Source: Magnaporthiopsis rhizophila (lineage: Eukaryota; Ascomycota; Sordariomycetes; Magnaporthales; Magnaporthaceae). From it: a stretch of 37,648 nt of DNA. Below are positions 12,040 through 20,920 of the stretch, in pieces. Below the pieces are notes generated by a model. That model had not been told where the DNA came from and searched no databases. It worked only from the letters and a program-made list of their open reading frames with translations. The DNA is taken from contig PYSS01000193.1 of the NCBI GenBank assembly GCA_003049465.1, forward strand, positions 6,529-44,176. The letters are read 5' to 3'. Position numbers and translations under genes: made by a program. Each line of letters opens with the position of its first letter. The first letter of the stretch is position 1.

Positions 12040-12150
12040 TGTCACAGAATTTAACCAAAGCAGTACCCGTTATACCAAAGCAAAAAGGAACATTGTCATA
12101 TCCGGGGCTACGACATGCTTGATCCTTATATAAAGGATCGTACCGTAACA
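12040..12150 (-). repeat. TRIM terminal direct repeat (right)
   Basis: Begins TGTCACAGAA and ends CCGTAACA. The minus strand holds TGGTATAACGG (about 12066-12076), which fits an RNA polymerase III A-box consensus. A weak B-box-like AGTTCAATTCC (minus) lies in the adjacent interior near 12000-12011. Confidence 0.85.
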
Positions 12151-12366
12151 ATTAGGTTTTATAAAACAAAAATATGCATTATCTTATTTATCCCGCTTTT
12201 ATTTTTAATTTTTTTAGCAGTTTTGCATGCAATTTTCCGCAAAACCTATTTTTTTTTCAATTATTATCCGCTTGCATTTTGCTATTATTTGGATTTGGCT
12301 AAACAATTAATAGTATAATATCCCGATTATTTATAATATATATACAGGTTTATTATTATAGCAGTA

Positions 12367-12651
12367 TTACTTTTGCGCATCGGTAAATAATTTTTGTAAT
12401 CCGGTTATAATTTTGTTAAAATTTATCCGGTTCCCTTTTAAGGTTAGGATTGGATTTGGTAAATAACTGCCTAATTTTATCGTAAAAATTGTGCTGCTTT
12501 GGTTCAATCTATATATATAATTTGCAAAATTATTAAATAGATCCCGGTATATTTTAACCCACCCGTTAAAATCCTCTGGTTCCGATTTATTAATCTGATA
12601 AACGGCATCCCTAAAAAATTCGGTATTAACCTTATTTTTTAAAATTTCCAT
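12367..12651 (-). pseudogene. unrecognised 94-codon frame at the G2 gag position
   Basis: An uninterrupted minus-strand frame starting ATGGAAATT. The product is mixed polar and hydrophobic, with an acidic/aromatic stretch SEPEDFNGWVKIYRDLF and a C-terminal FTDAQK. It has no zinc knuckle, signal peptide or membrane segment and I recognise no family. It lies just upstream (minus sense) of the G2 protease segment, with the TRIM in between, so the N-terminal part of a G2 gag is the simplest guess. Copy b runs off the window before this point, so there is no sister copy to compare. An open frame of this size in so AT-rich a block is notable but could be chance. Confidence 0.35.
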
Positions 12652-13084
12652 TTATATATTTGCCGGATATCCATTTATATTTGCTAATCGGATAAATGCC
12701 CTAATAAAATTACCGAATCTGGTATTTTTTTTATTTTAAAATATGAACATTCCGGCAAATCGCTGCCCTGGTATTTTGGATTTCATGAACTGGGTCGAGC
12801 AGGTCGAATAGGGAGGTATAATCGAAAAGGTTTTTGGTCAAAACGGAAAAATCCTATAGGTTTATCGCTATTGAATTAATAGCATTTCGAATATATCTAT
12901 ATGCATTTTTAAAAGGTATTGGGCAGTATATAATATTTAAACCATCGATATATTATAAAAGGCATTATTAAAAATAAACTTGATATTAAGTAATAATTTT
13001 TATATAATGTATTCCTTTTAGCGCTGGGTATTATCCGTATAGGTGCCTGAAAAGATAAGCAATTTAGCGCTTACAGGGCGTAAT
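12652..13084. other. unassigned AT-rich stretch between G2 and G1 copy b
   Basis: About 430 bp holding the unplaced 5' end of G2 and the truncation point of G1 copy b. No LTR termini, tRNA-like sequence or reading frame could be supported. A less AT-biased patch lies at about 12751-12850. Confidence 0.4.
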
Positions 13085-15075
13085 ATACAGATAAAATTTA
13101 TAAAAGTATAAGCAATAAAGAAATGGCCCAAATTAATTAATATTAAAAAAGTACAAAACATTTTGGGCTTTTTAAATTTTTGCCGCAAATTTATTCGGAA
13201 TTTTAATAAAAAAGTACTTTTATTTACAAATTTTACCAAAATTAATACCCAGTTTTATAGGGTGATATAAAAATAAAAAGCTTTCGATTTGCTAAAAAAA
13301 AGCTGTAATACAAAAACCAGTATTAGCTTTATTAAACCCAAATAAACCTTTCGAGGTTAAAACCGATATATTAGATTTTGCAATCGGGGCCCAATTTAAC
13401 TAACAAAATAATAGCAAAAAACTGCACTTTTGCATTTTTTTATTATATAAATTTAACAAACCAAAACCAAATTATCCAATCCATAATAAAAAGTTTATAA
13501 TTATTATTCGAGCACTGGAAAAGTAAAAGGTATATTTGTGCTAAACAAATTATTAATTGTGGTTTATATAAATTACAAAAACCTGGCACATTTTATCATT
13601 TGCCAAGTGTTAAATAAATAATAAATCGGGTAAAATTAGTTTTTCCAGGATTATAATTTTAGGATTAAATATAAAAAAGGATCGGAAAACGGAAAGATAA
13701 ATGCCTTAAGCTGCCGATCAAATTATAAAAATAAGGTGCCGCTAAAAATGCACACAATTTTAGCATAAAAACCAGATAGGTTTTTGGTATTGGTGTAGCA
13801 GATGCTAATAGGGGTTGTGCTATAAAAAAAATGGGCTTTTGGGGGGATTCAGCAAATTTATGGTTAAATGGCCCATAAATACCAAAAAATAATTAAAACT
13901 TGGAAGTAATTATAATAATACCACGGGTTTATTAAAACCTGAGCCACAGTTTGAAAAATAATTAAAAATTGCGAAAATTGTGCTAAAAATAAAACTAGCA
14001 AATATAAGTTTTATAAATTATTTTAGCTTTTGCCAGCGCTTAATAAGGTATAGCAAAAAGTTACGATAAATTTTGTGGTTAAATTTTCTAAATTAAAAAA
14101 GCTTTTGATAAATATCCAGTATAATAATATTTTAATGATAATAAATAAGTTTACCAAATATGCCCTGTTTTTATTTTATAAAAGTAGCAATATTATAAAA
14201 TTAATATATATTTTTATCAAAAATATGATTTTAAAATACGGAATATCCGATAAAATGATTATAAATCGATATAAGCTGTTTATTAGCAAGTTTTAAAGTG
14301 TTTTAATAGCCAGATTCGGAGCAAAATATATATTATTAATAATGTATTATTCCAAAACGAATAAACAAATAAAACGAATATATTAAATTATAAAATAATG
14401 TTTATATTATTATATTAATTATAAATAAAATAACTGGGTATAATTATTTTTATAGCCCAATTTGTTTATAATAATTCGGTATATAAAAGTACAAAAATTA
14501 CCCCGTTTTTTGCAAATTATGGGTTTATATTTACGGTTTACAGAAAATCCAAAATAGAAAAAATGCTCCAGTAACAGAAATATAGGTTACCAAAATAATT
14601 AACTTATATAAATATTTGTAAGGGAAATTTGAAAAGTTTTGGAAACGCATATTTATCCAAATAAATAAAAAAAAGTTTGAAAACCCGATTTTTAAAAAAA
14701 GAGGATGATGTTTATTTTTTGCGCCGTAATATTAAAATAAAATGGTTAAATAATAAGCTGAATTAAAAAAAATTCGGATTATTTAAAATTAAAAAAATAA
14801 TTTTGATAATTAATTATGAATCTTAATTTTTGCTAATTATAAAAATCCACCTTATTTTTTACGTTTCCCTGCTAAAACCGGTACTGTTTGGTTTGGAAAG
14901 CACGAAATTAATGGAAATTGATCTAAATTAAAAATAAGAAGTTAAAAAAATCCTTAGTAATAAAATATGCTATTATAAATAGTGGTATTTGGTTAAATAG
15001 GCAGGGTACGGGCACAAATATAATATGTGAGAAAAAAAAACGAACCTTATAAATTGCCAGGAGGTTTTATAAAAA
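13085..15075 (+). pseudogene. G1 pol 3' part: RT end, RNase H, integrase, chromodomain
   Basis: Replication and integration enzyme of the G1 element. In order it shows the reverse-transcriptase connection (WPKLINIKKVQ, then ILGFLNFCRKFIRNF at about 13120-13210), RNase H (PFEVKTD, then DFAIGAQF at about 13345-13400; GSENGKINALS at about 13680-13720), integrase core (FTKYALFLFYKSS, then KYGISDK at 14075-14296), integrase C-terminus (FFANYGF, KKEDDVYFLRRNIK, SLLKPV) and a chromodomain ending near 15030 (WYLVK, then AGYGHKYN). The integrase aspartates usually found before FTKYA and in SDR.KLF now read N. This and the many stops fit RIP. The order and chromodomain place G1 among chromoviruses. Non-functional. 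Confidence 0.88.
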
Positions 15076-15511
15076 TATTGGCAGTGGCAATTGCAAGGAA
15101 GTTAGCAAAGAAAAGCTTAATCCGATAGCGCGCTGTTGCGCGCAGCGAAATATTATTGTATTAAAAAGTTGCATTGGGAGTTAAACCCAAAACTTTTCGC
15201 TTAAAGGAACGAATGTATTATTATTGCGCCATATAGCCAAAAAAAATTATTAGGGAAAGTAATAATTAATCCGATTAAAAAAGGGCGAGCAAATTAGGGT
15301 TAGAAATAATCCTAAGTTCCGCCCAGTCGGGGGATAGCGAAAAAAGCCCGGAAGGCAGAAAGTTAGGAGGGGCAAAAATAACCGTTTTTGCGGCCTTTTT
15401 TTTTGCTTAACCCTTTCTAGCTTTTTAATACTAATAATCCTACGGCAGATTGTGCAAGTTAATTTTTCTTGCTATTATTTTTTTTATTTCCGAAAATGCT
15501 TAATTTTTGCG

Positions 15512-15856
15512 TTAATTGATCGATATTTTTCTTTTGCAACTTTTAGCGCCTTTTTTATGCGAATGTGCTGAGTGCTGTAAAAACAAGGTGCTTGGGTGTT
15601 GGGCTAAAGATATTGCAGCAAAAGCGATTTTGGCGGATATATTGTTTGCAATGCGAACGGTTGCGGGATAATACGTTATATTGGGTGAGGTTATTGGCCT
15701 TACAGCTGGAAAAAAAAAGGTATAAAAATAGGGGATAGTAGGATAGCGGAAAAAATTATTCCGATGGACGGTTAAAGGCGCCGGTTTGCATTTTTGCACC
15801 CGACCGGATATATTGTTAGAAAGGCGAATAAAAATAGGTAAAAAAGAGAAATCCAT
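15512..15856 (-). pseudogene. possible antisense ORF of G1 (114 codons)
   Basis: A minus-strand frame starting ATGGATTTC, in the region between G1 pol and the 3' LTR. Its segment PLTVHRNNFF aligns with FLTVHQNNFF in the 24505-24738 frame of copy c, so this stretch keeps its reading in both copies. Further on, copy c reads CSNCKANGLYQCN and YICQNC, while this copy needs a frame change to give a matching Cys-rich stretch. That could mean a small Cys-rich (zinc-binding-like) protein encoded antisense, as extra ORFs are in some LTR elements. It could also be chance on a strand that is open because the other strand is A-rich. No family recognised. Confidence 0.3.
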
Positions 15857-15910
15857 TTACCAAAATAAGGATAAGCAGGACGATAGGTATGGCTAAAAGG
15901 ATTTGGTTTA

Positions 15911-15921
15911 AAAGGGGGAAC
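15911..15921 (+). other. polypurine tract of G1 copy b
   Basis: AAAAGGGGGAA five bases before the LTR start TGTTATAACC. The equivalent in copy c is AAAAAAAGGAA just before 24857. Confidence 0.75.
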
Positions 15922-15925
15922 CTGG

Positions 15926-16400
15926 TGTTATAACCATAGCTGGCAGGGGGCGGAAGGGTTGGGAGGTTAAGCCCTAATAGAATGCTTTTATCCCGTAATT
16001 ATAAAGGCCAGGGGCCAAGCGATCAAGGCAAAATCGAGGAAGGTTATATGATAGTTTACCTAAATCCAGGTGCTATATTTATTATAAATATAGCAAATAT
16101 AGCACGCTAAGATCAGGTGATATATTTGTTACGAATATAGCAAATATAGCAGATCGGAAGCCCGGAGGAGCCTTAAGTATATAAAAAGGAAAGGGTTTCC
16201 TACCTTAAAATAGTTTTTAACTAAGGCTTTGGCATTAGTTAATCTAAGTTAGTTTCAATGCAATGCTTTGGGCAAGCAATAACAGATAACAGTTCCTACC
16301 AGACCCCAGATCACGTACAAGGCGATCTTGCGAGACCAGTACTGCTCAACACCGCCCCTAGGTGCCTTACCTTAGGAGCAGAAGGCCTGTGATTGTAACA
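15926..16400 (+). repeat. 3' LTR of G1 copy b
   Basis: 475 bp, TGTTATAACC to GATTGTAACA. It holds two AT palindromes of the GTGCTATATTTG type (about 16071-16105 and 16116-16153) and a TATATAAAAAGG promoter-like box near 16180. This LTR keeps more C and G than its sisters, for example the segment at 16300-16400. Confidence 0.9.
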
Positions 16401-16913
16401 AATCGCTAAAACTATTCCTATATCGGGTTTTAATCACTCCTTACAACTTTCTGCCACAGGGTCAATCCCTAAAGTTCATTTTGCACTAAAGCAAGCCTTC
16501 CAAAAATTTTAAAGCAATGCGCTTAAAGCTTGGTTAATTTTCATAATTATTATAATACAGCGCCAACCAATACTCGATAAGCCTCCGCAACCGCGCCAAT
16601 CCCAGGATCTCTCCAGGCTTATAACCTGTTAAAATTAATAATATACACAGGGGAAATAAAGCGCTAATTACAGGGATGGCGGGCGCATATTCAGTTGGAT
16701 TGGGCCCTGCAAAACATTAATATTAGTACTGTGCAGGGCCCTAAGCAAATTTAATTACAGACTTTGTTATTTAGGTAAAAGGCAGTCAATTTTTACTCCC
16801 TTATATACTCTCCGTTATTAGTACCGCGGGTTTTACACGGGCAGGCATTCCGGTACCCTAAGCTTATTCCCGATAAATTATTTTATATAAGGCTGGCAAA
16901 AAATCAACCCACG
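16401..16913. other. less-mutated pocket without a gene
   Basis: About 510 bp with normal CpA frequency, unlike its surroundings, so it was probably never a RIP target. No open frame, tRNA or known element recognised. A perfect 10-bp inverted repeat lies at 16702-16711 and 16732-16741. The segment could be host DNA or part of a low-copy element. Confidence 0.5.
16702..16741. repeat. 10-bp perfect inverted repeat (hairpin)
   Basis: GGGCCCTGCA and TGCAGGGCCC around a 20-base AT-rich loop. No U-run follows, so it is not a typical terminator. It may be the core of a small palindromic element. Confidence 0.7.
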
Positions 16914-17379
16914 TATTACAATCACAGGCCTTTTATTCCTAGGATAGGGCAGCTAAGGGCGGTATTGAGCAGTACTGGGTTGCAAGGTCGCCTTGCACGA
17001 GATTTGGGGGTTTCAGTAAAACAATTGTTTGTTATTGCTTGCCTAAAGGGGTGCTTTGGAGCTAATTTAGGTTAACTAATGCCGAAATTTCAGTCAAAAT
17101 TTAACCAATACAATAAAAAATCTTTCTTTATATACCCAAAATTTTTTTATTATGCCCGTGCTATATTTGTTATATTTATAACAAATATATTACTGTGCTA
17201 TATTTGTTTTATTTGTAACAAATATATTATTTGTGTTTAGGTAAATACCTAGTTATGTAATTTCCTGTGCCAGCTTAACCTTAGTTATTCGGCCCTTGGC
17301 CTTTATAACTGCGGGGTAAGGGCATCCTGCTGGGGTTTAGCCCCAGCCCCTCTGTCCCCTGCCTGCTGTGGTCGTAATA
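16914..17379 (-). repeat. lone G1 LTR, inverted
   Basis: 466 bp, aligned on the minus strand with the other G1 LTRs. Both ends now read TATTAC/GTAATA, TG-to-TA changes of RIP type. No G1 body adjoins on either side. The 5-bp flanks (CCACG left, TTACA right) do not match, so a simple solo LTR from recombination within one insertion is not demonstrated; a later rearrangement may have removed one flank. Confidence 0.82.
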
Positions 17380-17572
17380 TTACAGTTATTAAAATTATCT
17401 TCGTATTGGGCCGATAAATTTGATTTAATCAAATTTATAATAATTTAAGGAGCGGGTGATTTATAAGCCTGTAACCCCTGTAAAACTAATGATTTGTAAG
17501 GCGCTAACCGCTTATAAAATAGGTGATTTGCAAGGCAGTGGCCCCTATAAACTAGGCTTGCAAGCGCGGGCT
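17380..17572. other. short spacer without a gene
   Basis: Mixed-composition sequence. Short recurring phrases (GTGATTT.TAAG, TGATTTGYAAGGC, about 17455-17540) suggest a diffuse repeat related to the tandem repeat next to it. Confidence 0.4.
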
Positions 17573-17680
17573 GCGTGCACAACCCTTATAGGGTATATTG
17601 CATGCACAACCTTTACAGGGTAGGTTGCATGCCTAACCTTTGCAGGGTAGGTGCATTATATAACCTTTACAGGGTAGGAG
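17573..17680 (+). repeat. short tandem repeat, four units of about 27 bp
   Basis: Units start at 17573, 17600, 17627 and 17653 and share GCATGC.TAACCTTTACAGGG, with 80-90% identity between neighbours by eye. A single AGGTGCAGGGTAGGT phrase at about 17723-17737 is a further outlier. Confidence 0.75.
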
Positions 17681-17889
17681 CTTTGCATAATTAACTATAT
17701 GCCCCAATTAAATATACAGGAGGTGCAGGGTAGGTCAAATATGTATTTTAGCTTTAAACTAATTATATAATTTAGCCTTAACCGGTATAAGAGCTACAGG
17801 GTAAGTTACCCTGTTATATGCAATAGTTATTTTTAACAAAATTATAAGCTAATATAGCCTAAATCACCACCAAAAAAGGGACCGAGGCG
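17681..17889. other. AT-rich stretch without a gene
   Basis: No supported feature. A GGGTAAGTTACCC palindrome lies at about 17799-17811. Confidence 0.4.
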
Positions 17890-17997
17890 GAAAATAAATA
17901 ACCTGTAATAGGTTAGGCCACAAAAAGGTCGTCTGGTAAATGTTAAAATGGTATTATTCTACAAAATAAGAAAAAAAAGGGTAAAAACGGGCCTTGC
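17890..17997 (-). mobile_element. remnant of the 410-bp MITE, cut by G1 copy c
   Basis: Aligns with the reverse complement of about 29540-29645 in the intact MITE. Shared phrases include TAGGTTAGGCCACAA (TAGGTCAGGCCACAA in the intact copy), GGTATTATTCTACAAAAT and CGGGCCTTGC. Differences are mostly C-to-T and G-to-A. The match stops where the G1 LTR starts at 17998, so G1 copy c landed inside this MITE copy. Confidence 0.7.
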
Positions 17998-18468
17998 TAT
18001 TATAACCACGGCTGGCAGGGGGCAGAAGGGTTGCGAGGCTAAACCCCAACAGGACGCTTTTACCCCGCAGTCACAAAGGCCAAGGGCCAAATGATTAAAG
18101 CCAGACCACCAGGGGTCACAAAACAATTTACGTAAGGGACAAGTGCTATATTTGCTATAAATATAACAAATATAACACGTTAAAGCCAGGTGCTATATGT
18201 GCTATAAATATAGCAAATATAGCACGCCAGAAGGCCCGGAGGGCCTCAAATATATAAAGGGGAAAGCTCCATCCCTTAAATAATTTTTAACTAAGCCTTC
18301 GGTATCAATCAACCTAAATTAGCTTTAAAATACCCTTTTGGGCAAGCAATAACAAATAATTATTTTACTAAACCCCAGATTATATGCAAAGCAACCTTGC
18401 AACCCAATACTGCTTAATATCGCCCCTAAATGCCCTATTTTAAAAACAAAAGGCTTATAATTATAACA
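17998..18468 (+). repeat. 5' LTR of G1 copy c
   Basis: TATTATAACC to TTATAACA, the left TG having become TA. Two AT palindromes (about 18148-18180 and 18190-18223) precede TATATAAAGGGG at about 18250, the likely promoter TATA box. The left flank is MITE sequence. Confidence 0.92.
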
Positions 18469-18505
18469 TTTTAACTGATCCTGTTTAGCATTTACCGGAG
18501 GTATA
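18469..18505 (+). other. G1 leader / primer-binding region, copy c
   Basis: TTTTAACTGATCCTGTTTAG followed by ATTTACCGGAGG directly after the LTR. Conserved in three copies, with no TGG start. Confidence 0.5.
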
Positions 18506-18540
18506 AGCAGTAAATAATTATATCGATTATAATTAAAAAG

Positions 18541-19270
18541 TTGGAATGCATTACCATTACCGGCAAAATGTATGATAATACTGGGCTAGCTATGCAAACC
18601 CTTATCGAAAAAATCGAAAAATTTGGGAAACAAGCCAAAATATTATCGATTTATAAGTTTACAACACCGGACAAATATAATAAAAAGAAAAATAAGCTTA
18701 AAATTTTCCATATTAAGTGCAAAAATTATTTTAAATTTTACCAGAACAGCTTCCAAAATAATTACCAAAAATAATTTATAGCGTTATTTATTGTAATGGT
18801 AAAATTAAAAAATTGGTTCAAACCTATATAGGCTGATTATTTAAAAACAAAACGATAAGTTAAGCAAGTTTACCAAACTGATATTTGCAGATTTTGATAA
18901 ATTTAGCAAAAAAATTGCTAAAATATTCGGACAGGTAAATAAAAAATAAATAGCCGAAAAAAAGCTGTTTTAATTATACCAAAAAGGGGCAATATCTATT
19001 TATACTGCCAAATTTTAGCAATTTATTAACAAATTTAATTGGACAAAAAATACCAAAATATTTCAGTTTTATCAGGGATTAAAGAATAATATAAAGGACA
19101 AATTAGCCAAAAAAATAAGCCTAAAAATTTTGTCGATTTTATTATTAAAAGTATCTGTATTAGCAATAAACTGTACAAATAATACCTGGAAAAAAAAGTT
19201 TAGCACCCCCAATTAGCAAAACAAAATAATAAAGCAAACCAAAAAAAAGCCACATAATAATAATTTATTA
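18541..19270 (+). pseudogene. G1 gag, copy c, RIP-degraded
   Basis: Particle protein of the element. The first 77 codons are open (MECITITGKMYD, then PDKYNKKKNKLK, then KNYFKFYQNSF); later pieces appear in shifted frames: KLIFADFDKFSKKIAKIF, YTAKFQQFINKFNWT, then FYQGLKNNIKDKLAKK. This order is that of a retrotransposon gag with a capsid-type helical core. The start at 18541 is only the first available ATG, because the sister copies have no conserved start. Interrupted by stops and therefore inactive. Confidence 0.78.
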
Positions 19271-19380
19271 TATACGGAACTTATTTAGGATTTATGGATT
19301 TATTTATAAAGGTTATATACCTCCAGTAACAAAAAGAATAGCATAAAAAACAGAAATATATTAAATAGCAAAATGCGAAA

Positions 19381-19435
19381 AATGGAAATTGTTTTAAACA
19401 CGGATAATCGGGATATATTAAAAAAGTTATCCCTA
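19381..19435 (+). pseudogene. G1 gag zinc-knuckle remnant, copy c
   Basis: The frame starting at 19381 reads GNCFKHG, stop, SGYIKK, resembling a CX2CX4HX4C RNA-binding knuckle. The first Cys is intact; the His position reads Tyr, and the last Cys is obscured by a small deletion. Confidence 0.55.
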
Positions 19436-20920
19436 AAAATAGCAATAATTTGCAGTTATTCGATATATGGACGGGGAAAAAACCTTATATTTTGAAGCTT
19501 TGTACAGCTGGATTTATTATTTTAATAATAAGTGTTTTATCCATAAATTAAATAAGGATAGGTCCGGATAATATCCTTAACAAAGGGTGGCCGTTAGCCG
19601 ATAAATTAACTGGTTATATTTCCGCCGTAATAAAAGCAAGGATAAAAAAATGGAAAAATCCAAAAAGCCTGAAAATAAAAGCTCCGGATAATTGTACTGG
19701 TCGGATGGGGTATTTATAATAACGGAATTTAAAGGTTTGGCCAGGCAAAAAGTGCCGGAATTGGCCGGCAAACCTGCTAAAAATATAAAATTGAGGCTTT
19801 GCTGGAAAATAAAAAGCATTTTAGCAAATTTTGATAATTTTTAGGGGTTTATCGATCGAGGAAGCAATGTTAAAAACCTTTGTTAAAAATATACACGGTG
19901 CTTGAAAACCAAAGCAAAATGCCTAACCAAAAAGTTTATATTTATACCTATAAGGTACTGGCATATTTATTATTTAAGATGTGGCCTAACGATGCAGAAA
20001 GGTTAAAAAAAACCGCAAATTGTACTGCAGGGTGCCCGTAATGGAAAATAACAAATAATACCTGAATTAAACCCGAAATAACCAAACCGATATTTATTAT
20101 AGGGAAAATATATATTGAATATAATATTAGGAAAATAATCCGTTCTTATTTTAGCAAATTTATATGGTTAAAAAGGACAATAAAATATACCGATAAATAA
20201 TAGGGGATTTACAAATATTTTTGGGGAAAATATTATTATAATAGTTATAATAATCATTTGCGCAAAAAATTAAAAAATAATTGGTTTTTTCGAAAAAATA
20301 GCACAAAGTTTCGAAATTTGCCAAAATCGGGGTGGCAATTACCTAAATGGCAATTATATTGCGCAATTGCACCGAAAAATAATAGTATTTATTTTCTTAT
20401 ATTACTATTATTTTATAATGTACATAATCGGCTTAATTTTATATTATGCTTGTTAAAAAGCCAAATATAAGTATTATGCGGAAAAAAAAGCCAAAAATTG
20501 GCAAACCGGACATTTTTATCCCAATTACCAGTACAAACCAAAAATTAAGGTATTTAACCGGAAAAAAGGCCCGAATTGAACAAAAAAACGAAACAAAGAG
20601 ATTTTAACAAAAATTACCAGTAATTATCCGTTTTATAGAAAAAAATGGTTAAATAACAAAAATAATAATTAATAATTATAATTAATTATAGGTTTAATAA
20701 AAATTATATTATACCAAAAATAATAACAAATATAATATACCGATATTTTAAAAATAATAATTATATAGTTTTGGAATTATGGAAAAAACCAATAATTTAT
20801 AATAATAAAATAAACAATTCGAAAGCAAATTGATTTCGGTTCCAAATTTTAGGAAAAATTTGCAAAATTATCCTAAATGTTATAAATATAAAAGGAAAGG
20901 ATTTAATTTTGCATTTTTCA
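19436..20920 (+). other. G1 long spacer between zinc knuckle and protease
   Basis: About 1.5 kb shared with about 26.29-27.95 kb. Fragments such as YFEALYSWIYYFN and FKGLARQKVPELAGKPA are found in matching order (SEPYLTGFIILI and FKDLAR in copy d), so it was probably coding, but no domain was recognised. Minus frame 19577-19819 and plus frame 20258-20470 are judged accidental. Confidence 0.5.

Larger units (their letters stand above)
11558..12150 (-). mobile_element. TRIM-like miniature LTR element, 593 bp
   Basis: Two direct terminal repeats of 109 and 111 bp (11558-11666 and 12040-12150) enclose 373 bp. The repeats end in TGTCAC/GTGACA-type inverted termini, and the left one shows TATCAC, a G-to-A change. 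The flanks are ATTAA (11553-11557) and ATTAG (12151-12155), and G2 copy b has a single uninterrupted ATTAG at 37444-37448. That makes a clean 5-bp target duplication with an empty-site control. On the minus strand a purine-rich tract (AAGGGTGGAG) lies just before the 3' LTR, which suggests minus orientation. No reverse transcriptase or gag is present, and the interior is GC-rich and not RIP-mutated. The minus frame at 11843-12151 matches no known protein. Non-autonomous status is inferred from size. Confidence 0.85.
3017..12651 (-). mobile_element. Ty3/gypsy chromovirus-type element family G2, copy a (nested host)
   Basis: A minus-strand retroelement reading, from high to low coordinate, protease region, reverse transcriptase, RNase H, integrase core, integrase C-terminus with chromodomain, then a long 3' part. 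It is colinear with the copy at about 32.25-37.65 kb. Relative to that copy it carries two insertions (7147-10504 and 11558-12150) and is cut at 3016/3017 by G1. Protein matches are short and scattered between stops and frameshifts, so this is a fossil. The 5' boundary is uncertain: the unrecognised frame at 12367-12651 sits where gag is expected, and no 5' LTR could be drawn between 12.65 and 13.08 kb. Confidence 0.8.
15076..15925 (+). other. G1 region between pol and 3' LTR, with antisense frame
   Basis: An 850-bp untranslated-type segment shared with about 24.06-24.86 kb. It includes a polypurine tract at its end. On the minus strand 15512-15856 is open (114 codons), and the equivalent place in copy c (24505-24738) is open for 77 codons. 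Confidence 0.6.
13085..16400 (+). mobile_element. G1 copy b, 5'-truncated, with 3' LTR
   Basis: A plus-strand G1 element that begins inside the reverse transcriptase (connection to RNase H), continues through integrase and chromodomain, and ends with a full LTR. LTR, gag and early polymerase at the 5' side are missing. The body aligns base for base with about 22.06-24.86 kb of copy c. A polypurine tract AAAAGGGGGAA (15911-15921) sits immediately before the LTR, as required for plus-strand priming. Confidence 0.85.

Noticed and set aside
11843..12151. 102-codon minus frame in the TRIM (and the 64-codon plus frame inside it)
   Set aside because: Its first third is the terminal repeat itself and the rest is GC-rich interior. 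No homology recognised, and TRIM elements are normally non-coding.
14075..14296. 73-codon plus frame as a separate gene
   Set aside because: It is the surviving integrase core of G1 copy b and not an independent gene.
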